Assembly: GCA_000969725.1 (NCBI GenBank)
Contig: JXSR01S074696.1
Direction: 5' to 3' (one strand)
Source: Ophiothrix spiculata
Lineage: Eukaryota > Echinodermata > Ophiuroidea > Amphilepidida > Ophiotrichidae
DNA: 49,702 nucleotides
Under the pieces are notes generated by a model. It was not told the DNA's origin, searched no databases, and worked only from the letters and a program-made list of their open reading frames with translations. Positions 12,370 through 23,691 of this stretch are shown one piece after another. The position numbers and the translations under genes were made by a program. Every line of letters begins with the position of its first letter. Positions within the stretch are counted from its first letter, which is position 1.

Positions 12370-12530
12370 AGATTCTTTGTCGCCATAAACACTTTGATAC
12401 CATCAATACAACCAATAAATATCTATTTGGCGACAAAATACATACAATTAGTTCGGGTGATAGATATGTGATGCTTAAATGATCTATTGTTAGAGTTAAA
12501 ACAAAAGTCAAGGAATTAAGTGATGTGAAA
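12370..12530. other. Conserved B island, copy 3 (intact stem-loop)
   Basis: The arms TTTGTCGCCA (12376-12385) and TGGCGACAAA (12428-12437) give a perfect 10-bp stem with a 42-nt loop, the same loop length as in copies 1 and 2. Loop and downstream sequence are almost unchanged. Confidence 0.5.
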
Positions 12531-12634
12531 TCATTACCAACCACAAGTAATTAATGTTTCTGGATCGTTCTTTAACTTGTCATAACTAATTACTATTCAT
12601 CGTGGTAAGTAAAAAGTGACTTGTTTGCTTAATT

Positions 12635-12874
12635 ATTAGGTGTCACTTTAACTTAACAAACCACTACTCTGACATGGAAAATAACCAAATTAGCTTCATT
12701 CAGTTGCCAAAATTACCACCAAAATTTATNNNNNNNNNNNNNNNNNNNNNNNNNNNNNNNNNNNNNNNNNNNNNNNNNNATTAGGTGTCACTTTAACTTA
12801 ACAAACCACTACTCTGACATGGAAAATAACCAAATTAGCTTCATTCAGTTGCCAAAATTACCACCAAAATTTAT
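12635..12874. other. Assembly gap flanked by identical 95-bp sequence
   Basis: The run of 50 N at 12730-12779 is preceded by 12635-12729 and followed by 12780-12874, which read identically. This is most simply an unmerged contig overlap, meaning no real sequence is missing and 95 bp are counted twice. Confidence 0.85.
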
Positions 12875-13769
12875 TTTTAATGCTGTTAATTTCATTTTAA
12901 TGATTGAAAATATGTTTCTTGTCAATATTATTTGATGTTCTTAACAACAGGATAAAATGATGACAACAAACAAGAAAATACTTAGCAACCTACTTACAGT
13001 AACAATTGAATTATTAACAGCATAATAACAAAAGAATATACTTAGCAACACATATACAAATAGTAACTATCAAATTAGGTTAAAGCGCCAAGTGAATCGA
13101 AAATTATTCTATCATTCAATCAATATCGGGTAAACTAATTTCCATTAGATACAGCAACTGCTTGCCTTTAAAATATCGACTGGCCGACTGACAAAATTCT
13201 GCTAAGAATCTCTGTTCAGAAATAACTGAGATTTTAAGCTGATACAGCGATTACCTTTCAAATGAGGGCGATTGGTAACAAATAAATTTTATTGTCAAGT
13301 TCCAACAGCTATAACAGATGAAGCTCTGATATCAATTTGATTAAAAAAAATGAATCTGAGATAATAATTCTTCATTGCAACAAATTTGAAGGACCGGGAT
13401 GACATAGTTGCATACAATAACAATAAAGGGACTATAAATTAAAGGACAAATCTCAATTATAATCACGTTGATAGTACTCTAATTGATTCAGTAATACTTG
13501 TATGTTTTTCACATGTTTTATCATCTTATCTTTGTATCTTTAATTAAAGAAAGCGCTGCATATACCTGATTTCCTTTGTTACCGTAAACCTTATCTGTTT
13601 GATTAAATATTAATACCAAAGTAATCAAAGATCCTCTTTGTTGTACGGATGAAATAAGATCACTGGGATTCCTGCTGGTAGAATATCATCTGCCACAACT
13701 TATCTTTTCAACCCGTACAAAATAGAATTCATTATTCATCAAAATTACGTGCAATATCATATATCAACC

Positions 13770-15130
13770 ATATCAAAAGGATATAGCAGATACAACGATA
13801 ACAAAGAGTGAAAACAATAAATGCTCACGAGGGCAGGGCATGATAGAAATATCAAGAACAGGTCATCATCTCTTAAATTCTCTCACTTATTTGCATAATA
13901 CATCTGAGCGACGGAGGATTGTTTGTTTTTCCTACGGTAACATCCGCTCTGTAGCCGAGTGAGTAGATGAAGATAAGCCCGAGCCATCATTTTGGCCACT
14001 TTCAACCTATATTTGTACTGATGACTCATCTACTTGTGACTTGGGTGGAGATGTGTGTAAATGAGAACACAATGCTTTCCCATAATGCAAAGCGATATTG
14101 GTTATATCAGTTTCCAAGACAAAGGAATTTACATTATTAATTAAAGATTCAACATTTGGGAAATAAAAACAGACTTCATGATTTGTCATCATAAAATATC
14201 CCCGATTAATACAACTATACGTATATGATTTTTAAAACACTAAATGCATAATTTACTCGTTCGTTAAATGTTTTATTGTTATTTTACGAGAAATACAGAC
14301 AGATTTATCTAAAACAAGGAATAATAGTTTTATACAAACATGAAACAAACATTTATCGTTGTTACACGTGATGTACTTTTAAACAGTCTTGTCAAATCGA
14401 AAATTTGGGTTTCAAACCACTACAATTGTTGGATTCTTCCGCTTATCTTACTTACCGATTTGCAAATTTTGTTAAATACCATTTATAGCTAAGTGCATAA
14501 TAACAAACTCTTTTGTCTTGTTTGTCTTATAGAAACTCTCCCGATGCATTATGGGAATACTTTGATCTTTGCTTCATCCATTTTGATTGGCTGCTTGTAT
14601 CTTATGATGTACAACAAAGAGATGCTCACTTCAATCATTGCATTAATTTGAATCTGTTGCTTGTTCATCTTGTGTTGACAGATTCTAATATTTTGACTCC
14701 AAACAAATCTCCAATTAGTATCAAATTTATCGGCCATTGCGAAAAATAATTATCTTAAAATGGTAACGAGCTTTCGGTAATGGCTTGCTCAAGGTCCGTG
14801 TCAAAATAATCAGTTGCGAGTTGGCCTTAAGACAATAGGAAGTTGAAGAGTGAAGTTTATCATAAAGTGATTTTTAGATTTGCTGATAACCGTACTATGC
14901 TTAATACTAAATGTCCAGACAATGGAAATGATTGTGTAATTAGAACAACTGTTATGACATCTTGATGACATTGATTACCTTACTATGCTATCGTGCATCA
15001 TTAGAGGTGTGTATTCGATCACTTTCACTCCCAAAATCAAATTAGATATTTTGATACAACATGAAAGTCCATATTTTTCTCATAACCCCTGCTCATATGG
15101 TGTTTCGTTGAAGAGATATATTCAAATTAG
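13770..15130. other. Non-coding spacer with ZNF143-like inverted pair
   Basis: No supported gene. 'tttcccataatgca' near 14079 and its inverse 'tgcattatggga' near 14545 form a short inverted pair resembling the core of vertebrate ZNF143/Staf sites. Similarity does not extend much beyond about 25 bp, so a transposon is not called. Overlapping frames at 14513-14749 (plus) and 14549-14737 (minus) read the same DNA on both strands and are judged spurious. Confidence 0.35.
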
Positions 15131-15137
15131 TGCTATT

Positions 15138-15423
15138 TTGTTAACAAAAACAAATATCCTATAGGTATCACTCTCAGACATATTTTTGCCTATAGCTTTT
15201 ATTTTGCCCCAAGGTATGTTAATGAAACTGTAAAATTGCTTTATGCTTTCATTCAAATATGGAAAAAATATATGTGGTTTTTTTAAACAAAAACAAATAT
15301 CCCATAGGTATCACTCTCAGACATATTTTTGCCTATAGCTTTTATTTTGCCCCAAGGTATGTTAATGAAACTGTAAAATTGCTTTATGCTTTCATTCAAA
15401 TATGGAAAAAATATATGTGTTTT
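15138..15423. repeat. Tandem duplication, 143 bp x 2
   Basis: Two nearly identical copies (about 15138-15280 and 15281-15423). Each runs from 'aaaaacaaatatcc.atagg' to 'atggaaaaaatatatgtg'. Only a few substitutions separate them, so the duplication is recent. The 83-codon frame at 15259-15510 is a by-product. Confidence 0.85.
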
Positions 15424-15429
15424 TTTTAT

Positions 15430-16030
15430 ATTTTTAATAATTTTTCACCAGATTGGAACACCTACCTTAAATCACCCGATGATATGTTTATTATGTTTGA
15501 AGCTCTTTGATGTTTGAACCTATATAGTGCATGGTGATCATGAAAATCTTGACCATAGTAACCTGTTATTAAGGGAAATATTGCTCATAACACAATGTTT
15601 TAATAAATTCCTAACTTTGCATTAAACTTGTTGAACAAATATTTTCTGAAAATGATAAAACCAAAGTATAAATGTTGAGCATCATTTATAAATAAATGCT
15701 GGTGTATTACGGTATCATCTTAGCATTTAAGGTAGATTAATATCAGCGTATCGGATTGCTGTGTGTATTTTTTCTTATGAGGGTCTTTATGAACTTAAGA
15801 ATATTTTAAATCGGCATTTATAAGCATTAAATTTCAAATTGATTGGAAAATACAAAGATGTTGACATATTTAGATAACTAACGATCGGTATGTAAACAAG
15901 CAGTGACATTATTTTCCTTGTCTGTAGCTACCGGCGTTTGTAGGAAATATTTTTAAAAACATTCAATCGTGTTTTTACAAGAACGACAGGTAAATATCAA
16001 ATGAAGATGATTTACCTAGGACCTTCAAGG
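15430..16030. other. Non-coding, upstream of the retroelement fragment
   Basis: No coding similarity could be followed upstream of 16040. A good splice-acceptor-like tract, ttttccttgtctgtag, ends near 15936. An in-frame TAA lies directly before the ATG at 16040. Confidence 0.35.
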
Positions 16031-16039
16031 ATTGTTTAA

Positions 16040-16330
16040 ATGTGCAGTATGAATAATCTTTTTCCAACACCGGCCATTAATTGGGACAATACTAAAGTTT
16101 TGGACAGAGAAGATAGAGAGTACCCCCGTCAACATGGTCAAGTTCGAAAGGCCATTTACATAAAAAAGAAGAAACCTTCTTTGAACTATGACCAAGGATT
16201 TGAATATACTATTGCCCTCCGTCTTCTGACTAGCGTTACCAAAGTCATAGGAGGTCAGAAATCGTCACAAAATCACAGGATTCCTTCTGATCAGGACATG
16301 TGTTACATGTCGAAAATTCAAGGTACGTGA
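16040..16330 (+). pseudogene. Penelope-like element ORF tail (GIY-YIG end) fragment
   Basis: A 97-codon frame with a TAA three bases before its ATG. Residues 12-50 (AINWDNTKVLDRED, then VRKAIYIKKKKPSLNYDQG) follow the recurring pattern WD..KV.DRE...R..REAI.I.....LNRD.G found at the C-terminal end of Penelope-like retroelement proteins after the GIY-YIG nuclease. That function is known for the family; the match here is from memory. The asparagine-aspartate pair is shifted (NYDQG), and the reverse transcriptase and the GIY-YIG catalytic part are missing, so the copy is 5'-truncated. The frame ends across CAAG|GTACGTGA, a strong splice-donor-like sequence at 16322/16323. It may therefore be an exonised remnant rather than plain debris. 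It is the only recognisable protein homology in the window. Confidence 0.55.
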
Positions 16331-16954
16331 ATTTTCACTTGTTACTGAAAGTCAGTTTTAACCATCTCAGTATATTTTGAATTTGACTAAGGTACTTTAA
16401 AAAGCGTCCTAGGAATAAAAATAGACCTTTTGAAAGTCTAGTAACAATTGTTTTGGTTATATATAGGATTCAAGATTCACTAACCTAATTAGACATCTAT
16501 ACAAAACAGCATTAGAATGACATATAATTACTTCTGCTAGAGTTTCTTAAATTTGTTTAAATTGCCTTTTGTCAATTTAATCTTGTCTTGGATTTATTAG
16601 TTTTTGATACAAAATTAATTATAATGATAATCTTTACAATTAATTTGGTATTAACTACAATTTACTAATCGTTCTATCGTATACATGAATATATTGGTTT
16701 TTGTATTCCTCTGCCGCGTCTATGTTATTTTGTATTATCTTAATAATTGACATTGCGTTTATTTCAGTCCTGATTATTATGGGAAACTTTTAACAACAAC
16801 ATTGTAAATCATAAAAGGCATCAAAAGCCCTCATCTATGCCCCATCTATGCTAACTACAAACCACTTTTATTAACTTATCTCATCATTCCAAAGTGATCG
16901 TTAATAAAACAATACATGATATCTGATTCAATTCTCGGGTAGATCATTTCTGTC

Positions 16955-17040
16955 ATACATAGCGCCAGATTGTCGGCAAAAACACTCGATGCAACAAAGC
17001 CACTAAAATCACCTCAAATCTCATACGTTATCAAACTTAA
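16955..17040. other. Conserved C island, copy 1
   Basis: A stretch of about 70 bp from 'catagcgccagattgtcggc' to 'actaaaatcacctcaaatct' is almost identical in copy 2 (21271-21345), in a unit that is otherwise much more diverged. Its core TTGTCGGCAAAAACACTCGA resembles the left arm and loop start of the family B stem-loop (TTGTCGCCATAAACACTTTGA). Function unknown. Confidence 0.4.
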
Positions 17041-17545
17041 CACAGATTCATATTTACGAGCATGCGTAAAAACAGGATGAAGCAATGAATCATATTCGCG
17101 CATGTGCATTGATGATAATCGCGAAAAGCGAATTAAACGAAATACTGAGTATAAATTCTCTCAAATTTGCATGTGGGTAAATTCTTTAAATAGTCCTCTG
17201 TGTCATGCAAAGGGTTTTCTAAGTGGTTTTAATTCTCGGTTGAATCAATTCACCGATCGGTTCAAATTATTAAGGTGAATACGGATGACAGTCAGAATGA
17301 TTTAAAACTAGAATAAGGAGGAATAAAATCTAGTTTAAGCGAATGACCCAGATGGATTTTTAAAATAAAATATTTAGCAGAGTGATGATAATGAGCCTTT
17401 TACGGTAATATTCCTAGTGCAGATGACAGTTTATTGATCAGGAATACTGATTAAAACAAATGTTGAATTTATTTCAAGGTAGTACATGCTCAGCATTTAT
17501 ATACAGAGGCCAACTACAAAAAGGATAAAATCACTTAAAATAAAC

Positions 17546-17677
17546 GTAGTCAACTTGCCCTGTTTTTCAGCCTAGTGCCTTGTCCTAAACTACGCGCTTC
17601 GCGCTGTCTGGGCTTGTTGCTGGGTCCGTAGGAGGGGCGATCTGAGGAAAGGTGCTATATAGTTCTAGTAGTCAACT
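17546..17677. mobile_element. 112-bp insert with 10-bp target duplication
   Basis: GTAGTCAACT occurs at 17546-17555 and again at 17668-17677. Between them lies a GC-rich 112-bp segment (17556-17667) that includes GCGCTTCGCGC and is missing from C copy 2. A 10-bp direct repeat around a short insert is typical of LINE-mediated retroposition or a short-RNA retrocopy. No tail or pol III promoter is evident, so the source RNA is unknown. Confidence 0.55.
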
Positions 17678-19120
17678 AACTTTACACCAGAAACCTAAAG
17701 ATATACCCATACTATCATGGCTCTTTCATTTCATATGGTTATGCCATTTAATTTGTATCGATTGCTGAGATATTCTATAGTTTTTGTTGTCGGTGCATTT
17801 GCCATTATTGATGTTGGTGACAAGGTGAAAGTACATCTCACCTGTCGGCATCATTGTACTCAGAACCAAGGACAAAGTTTCTCAATGCAGACGCTGTTAC
17901 TTTTTGCAACATACATCCTTACATTTGTCTATTCGCTCTTAAAAGGAATTTTCTTCCCAAGATTATTTCTCAAGGGAAATCAACTGTCTAATAAAAACTT
18001 TGTGTATTCCTTAATATATATAAAGAAAACAGGCTTATCGATAGCTAAATGCATTGATAAATTTTCAGTATAACTCTCTTTATCATTTAATGTACTTGTC
18101 ATTGACTGAAAAACATTCGTATTCATTCATCCGTATATTTCTTTATAAAGAAACTCTCTCGCCATTCTCTGATCTTTATTATTGTCGGTGTTCGTGTCTC
18201 ATCGATTCGTGTTACTTCTAGCTCTGTTTTGTCTCCGTTCTTCCCTTTTCAAAGTGTTAGATGAACAGAATGCGCTATTAAAACAATCGGTTTCCTTTGA
18301 TTTATTGAATTGTATTGAATTGTTATTTCATCACATTCACCATGTTCACAAAAAAAGGGGCGAATATTTTTGAATACTCGCGCTTTTTATTAAAATATCA
18401 ATCAAACAGAAGATATCTTCTTGTAAACTTGAGAGATTGCGCAATTCACGCCGAAAGAAATGCACTCTAGAATTGCGTAACAACATCGCCACCTGTTTAT
18501 TGTTTCTTATGGTGATCATTGTGATGACCTTTGGAACATCGGACATGCTAATATATCATAAGTAATATTATGAAAGCAGGGCAGAGGAAATTATGTTTCC
18601 ATTTTTAACCTGAATGACGTGGAATTATAAACAAACAATCTATTTCATCCCACGTACTGTCCATGAGCGGGGTTCTCGCACATCACGGTGAGTATCACGT
18701 TCGTTTGTGTCAAGGTGTGCATATATCAAGGGAAATCATGATTTTTTTTTCATCTGCAGTGGTCAAAAATCGTCATATTTGCACAATTTTTTTTACAAAC
18801 GTTGTTAATCTCCAATCTATACAACGACTTGTTTATCCTTTAGTACGGTATATTACTTTCATAGCAATTGTTTAGATTTTTTTACCCAAGCCCGGACTCT
18901 AAGACAAGTATTTTCTGTTTTGAAATGTTAAATCAAGTTGTTATATGTATTAAGTAGAACAGGGAGCGAGATGCTCCTTAGAGATGACCATCGCTTTCCG
19001 CTTTTGCTTTGCCATTGTTACAGGTTGCTGAATCACTCATCGTATTCTTGCTTAAAATAGATGTCATGTTTGCAATAGACTTCATTATTGTCCTATTACA
19101 CTAAGATACTTACGCCTACG

Positions 19121-19134
19121 TTTCCCACCAATTT
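19121..19134 (+). promoter_or_regulatory. E2F-like site, C copy 1 (mutated)
   Basis: TTTCCCACCAATTT matches TTTCCCGCCAATTT of C copy 2 except for one G-to-A change in the core. That change would be expected to weaken E2F binding. Confidence 0.25.
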
Positions 19135-19785
19135 GCGATACAAAAGATTCCATTTATAACAATCGGAAATTACCGCCTCAAAGCTCTAATCGATCACTAA
19201 GATAAGTTCAAATGTGAATGAAATTTGATTTTCTTTAGGATGCCAGGACTTTTCAATGATAATGATAGATTGAGTCTGGTATATGTCTATAAATAAAACA
19301 CAGAAATGCTACGTATATTAAGGCTTAAGAAACTGTGTATGATGCCAGTTGGCTTTGGTGCCACTGTTTTGTGGGTTTTGTTGACGTAATTCTTCATTTT
19401 ATTTCAGCTAATTTAAATACTATCCTTTAAAATTTTGATCAAAGATCACATTAAGTTCATCACAAATTTATAAACTAATCCCTTCTTTTCAAAATTCAAT
19501 GCGTAAAAGTTCTAAACAAATATTTGCTCTGCTATAAAAGAATTGTCAAAATGTTTTCAAATGTATAAACAAAATAATTCTAAGCATCAAACACAACAAT
19601 TCTAAACACTCACATCAATAACAGCAGTTACCACAAATTTCACACGAACTTTAAAACAATTCTTTAAAAAGTCATATTTTCCCTATAGTCTGATCCAAAA
19701 TGTATGATTATAGACCTAAATGTTTCCGACTTCTTTTTGTATCTAATGGGGCCTGTTAAGGCTTTTTTCATCACTGTTTTTTGCT

Positions 19786-20440
19786 CTGTAACTCAGCAAC
19801 GGATAATTAGATTTAAATAAAAGTATACATTTCTAGAAGCGGATTTGCATACTAAACATGATGGTCAGGTCATTTTTGGACCAAAATGCATAATTTTGGA
19901 CCTAGGGTCCAAAAATCATGTTTTGGGCCCAAAATTTTACGGGAAAGCTAACTAAATTTTGCTTCGATGAAATTTTTTACCAATTTGATTTTTAAAATCT
20001 AGAAAGCAATATCTGGGATTGCTTTTTTCAAATTTTTGATTTTTTTCTTAGTTTTTGAGATATCGCCAAAAATTGGCCCAAAAAATGTCAAAAATCCCAC
20101 TCCTGACACCATTTTTGGCAAAATATGCCACATTTTGACCTATTTTTGGCAATATTTCAAAAAATAAGATAAAAATCAAAAATTTGAGAAATGCGTTCCT
20201 AGATATTGCTTTCTAAATTCTAAAAAGTAAAATGGTTTAAAATTTTACCAAAGCAAAATTTAGATAGCTTTCCCGTAAAATTTTGGGCCAAAAACATGAT
20301 TTTTTGACCTTTTTTGGACCTTAGGGCAATAATTTCACATTTTGGTCCAAAAATAACCTGACCATCATGTTCAGTATGCAAATCCACTTCTAGAAATGTA
20401 TATTTTGATTTGGATTTAATTATCCGTCGCTGAGTTACAG
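19786..20440. mobile_element. Large foldback element, 655 bp
   Basis: The ends are CTGTAACTCAGCAACGGATA and its near-inverse, ending TGAGTTACAG. Inverse-complement similarity runs through both arms to the centre near 20090-20110, giving arms of roughly 320 bp. The interior iterates 'tttttggaccaaaa' and 'ttttggcaatat' blocks. There is no open frame. Paralog C2 lacks it at the matching place (about 24260), so it inserted after the C duplication. A related central fragment lies at 44345-44530. Confidence 0.8.
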
Positions 20441-21270
20441 TCCATAACCCATTTCTGAAAATGAAGGCTAGACTTAAATACTAGTGCTTACATCTGAAAA
20501 GTCAAATTTTCAACCCCAAATCATTATATATTCTATCAATGTGATATGTGTCACATATCTGTCTACGTTTTTGTCATTAACACCTATATCTTGACCATCG
20601 CCGGGCCATTGCTTGACCATCGCTCATGACAAGTTATATTCAGAATTGATGAATGTTATTTATCATTCACAACAACAGAATGCTTCTCATTACACATATT
20701 TAGCAAGGAAGCTATAACGCTAAATGACTCTTTGTAATCTTCAAGATAACTCTATCGCTTTCTGTTCACACCTTAATCAAAATGAAACATGACGTAACGC
20801 AATGACCCCCGTCATGTTTCAAATACCTAGTCTTTCCGCATTAATTATGACATGACGTGACATGACATATTTGACATTGGCTGTGAACCTATTCAATCTA
20901 GTCTTAATTTATTAGTCTTATGCCTAATAAAGATACAAATTATAAAGATTTAATCTTTGTTTTAATTGCAAAATCTCCTAATCATTTTACCGTATACTTG
21001 TAAAGTTTCAGTCAACACTGCTCCAATTTTGCTTTTTATTCCTCGTCGACACAACATTATCTGTATTATTCTCACATTTCCATTTATTTAAGTCCTGATA
21101 ATCACGTTGGAACCTTACATCAACATTGTAAATCCTCAAAAGGCATGGAAAGCCCTCAACTATGCTAACCTCATTCTACTTTTATAGATTTATCTCATCA
21201 TTCCAAAAAATCATTAATAAAACAATACATGATACGTGATTCAACTTCTCAGTAGATCAACCCTGTCGTA

Positions 21271-21345
21271 CATAGCGCCAGATTGTCGGCAAAAACACTC
21301 AATGCAACAAAGCCACTAAAATCACCTCAAATCTCCAACATGTTC
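21271..21345. other. Conserved C island, copy 2
   Basis: Partner of the island at 16955-17040. Only a handful of substitutions occur between 'catagcgccagattgtcggc' and 'cacctcaaatctc'. Confidence 0.4.
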
Positions 21346-21996
21346 AAACTTCAAACATGAACAAATTTACGAGCAAGCGTAAACAAATGAAAGATAACAT
21401 AATTCATAGGCACACATGCGCATGGGTGATTATCGCAAAAGTTCATTTAACCAAATGTTGAAGTGTAAATTTAGTGTTTGTGTCGCAAATTCGCATGTGG
21501 GTAAATTTTTCATATTGTCCTCTGTGTCATTTTAAGAGTTTTTAAAGTGTTTAGTATTTCCTGGTGAATCAATTAACCGATCGGTTCAAATTAATAAGGT
21601 GAATGCAGATGACAGTGAAAATGAACCAAAACTAGAGTAACTGGAGGAATAAAACTAGTTTAAGTGAGTGGCCTAGATTGATTTTAAACAAAATATTTAG
21701 CAAAGTGATGTTGATAACCTTTATACATTAATTGTTCAGTTGCAGATGACAGTTTTGTCGATAAAGAATACTTATTAAATTAAATACTGTCTAGTCAGGC
21801 ACATCATTTATAATATAGAAAGGCAATTACGGACAAGAGAAACACAAAGTCACTATAGTTGAATTTTTGCTGATATATCATTTTAGTTTAAATGTACTGA
21901 GAGAATCTGGACAATTTACTTTTCTTTATATTCGTAACTAACATGGTGAAGTAGGTGCATTGTCATACCTCTTTGAATTAAATGAGAAAAGATATA

Positions 21997-22164
21997 GGCC
22001 CGTACGCCAGAAAGATGTTTAGCTAAACAATTGTTTAACTGAGCATTAACTGTCCAGGAATAATAAGCACTGTTGCAGCTTTCAAGCGGAACAGTTCAAT
22101 GAGTCGTGCTGTTGACGAGAAATAAAACCTTGATTTTGCTAAACACCTTTCTGGAATATGGGCC
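21997..22164. mobile_element. MITE with GGCCCGTA...CCAGAAAG termini
   Basis: About 168 bp. The left end GGCCCGTACGCCAGAAAGAT is mirrored at the right by ACCTTTCTGGAATATGGGCC, and similarity continues into 'gtttagctaaa'. The flanks share ATA, a possible 3-bp target duplication. There is no open frame. It is absent from C copy 1. A 3-bp target would be compatible with PIF/Harbinger, but this is not established. Confidence 0.6.
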
Positions 22165-22989
22165 ATAAAGTTTAAAAATCGTATAAACTGTTAGAATAAT
22201 ACAATGCCTACACCGAAATTCGTTCTACCTACCGTTATCTAAACACTATGATGTTGAAGTTCCTAACTACTGACAGTATTATTTTTGTTATTTTTTACTT
22301 TTAAAAATAGGCATCTATACATTTCTTCGCTATTCAAACTTAAATTTTCTGCTAGAGATGACTTCTCAAAGGAAATCAGTTGTCTAATGAAAGCGCGTGT
22401 ATTCCTTTTTTAACTATAAAAATACGACAGGCTTATCGATAGCTAAATAAATCAATTCATTTCAGCATTCATGTATTTATTTGAACTACCATCAACCTCC
22501 TTTATTCTTCATTTTATGCACCTGAAATTGAGTTGGAAACTTTCGTATTCATTCATCTTTATAATGTTTTTAGAAAATATCTTTCTTCTCATTGTTCTTA
22601 AATTTGTCAGCATTTGTGTCTCGTCGATTTGTGTTGCTTTTATTGTTATCGTTTCATTTCTTGTTGCATTTTTCTTTTCAAAGTATGTTTCATGAACAAA
22701 ATGCTGTTAACGATCGGTTTTCTTTGATTCTAATTTTATCTAATTCACAAGTAAAAGTGTGAGTATTTGATATCAATAAGACTATACCTTCAGGTAACCT
22801 TGAGAGATTGTGCAAAAGGCATGCATTCTGAAATTATGCAACATCATCACCATCTGGTTCCCGCGTGTAATCCTCATTTGAATATCAGACAAGGTGATGT
22901 TATGAAAGCAGGGCAAAGGAAATTATACTTCATTTTTAACCTGGGTGACGTGGATAAACAGACAATCAATAAAATGCCCATTTTTCATC

Positions 22990-23185
22990 CAACATACTGT
23001 CCACGGGTATGGGATCTTGCACATTCGAGTATACCGTTCGTTCGTCTTGTATATATATCAAAAACAAACATGAATCTTGTCTATTACCATCTTGCGTATT
23101 GCCCGTAGATGGGGGTTTTGCACATTCGAGTAAGTCGTTCGTTCATCTTTTGTATATATTTATAAAACATGAATCTGGAAATACC
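22990..23185. repeat. Imperfect tandem duplication of about 95 bp
   Basis: 'cttgcacattcgagtatacc' (from about 23013) and 'tttgcacattcgagtaagtc' (from about 23116) begin two related segments that both run into 'gttcgttc.tctt.tgtatata' and 'acatgaatct'. C copy 1 has a single, diverged version (18671-18740). Confidence 0.6.
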
Positions 23186-23677
23186 AGTTATTCCAATTAT
23201 TGTCTTGCGAAATGTGCGAAAAACACCGGGAAATACACATCGGGAATACAAGCAAGAAATTGTAATATTTTCACAATATCTTCCCAATTCATTTATTATT
23301 CTTTAACCTAAACATGCTATAAATCGGCCTAATAACTTTTAGGTCGGTTTTCCGTTCACGGAGATATTGAAGCCATACTCTCAGGAGAAATGTCAGCAGT
23401 ACAACTAGTGCAAAATATAATAACTAAGTATCGTTACATAGATATATTTAGTTTTATATTACTAAAGGTATCGTCTTAATCAATATATTCTAGGTATTAA
23501 AAATAACAATAGCACCAAAACACAGTTACTATTCATTAGTAAGATGCTTAAGTGACCGTCGCTTTCCGATTCAGTGTTACAGGTTGTTGAATCAATCATA
23601 GCGTTCTTGCTTAAAATAGATATCATGTTTGCAGAGACTTCATATTGTCAGACTACACTAGGTTACTTACGCCCACG

Positions 23678-23691
23678 TTTCCCGCCAATTT
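23678..23691 (+). promoter_or_regulatory. E2F-like site, C copy 2
   Basis: TTTCCCGCCAATTT fits the E2F/DP consensus (TTTSSCGC type). The 14-mer is identical to that in the family A islands at 30117, 36536 and (first 12 bases) 44282. Binding is inferred only. Confidence 0.3.

Larger units (their letters stand above)
11490..13760. repeat. Family B unit, copy 3
   Basis: Third copy of unit B, interrupted by an assembly gap at 12730-12779. The head (11500-11640), stem-loop island (12370-12530), 'aatacttagcaac' (12976) and the terminal 'gatcctctttgttgta' block (13628) are collinear with copies 1 and 2. The minus-strand 73-codon frame at 11414-11635 is not preserved in the other copies. Confidence 0.7.
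16575..20900. repeat. Family C unit, copy 1
   Basis: A large non-coding unit repeated downstream at 20895-25560. Shared landmarks are: 'acattgtaaatc.t.aaaaggcat' (16801), 'agcgccagattgtcggc' (16960), 'accgatcggttcaaatta' (17251), 'ggcttatcgatagctaaa' (18032), 'gaaagcagggcagaggaaat' (18570), 'gaccatcgctttccg' (18984), 'cttacgcctacgtttccc' (19108) and 'atgacatatttgacatt' (20861). The copy-specific inserts are 17556-17667 and 19786-20440. Open frames at 17717-18073, 18182-18373, 18346-18546 and 18663-18875 are not preserved in copy 2. Confidence 0.75.

Noticed and set aside
17717-18073. 118-codon plus-strand frame with hydrophobic segments
   Set aside because: Starts in copy-specific DNA of C1, runs into the shared unit, and is not open in C2. 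The T-rich strand alone yields membrane-like translations.
22767-23108. 113-codon frame in C2
   Set aside because: The homologous C1 segment (18400-18700) has stops and indels that do not preserve the frame.
22990-23185. Direct repeats with spacers as a possible CRISPR array
   Set aside because: Only two imperfect copies in eukaryote-like DNA; a simple tandem duplication.
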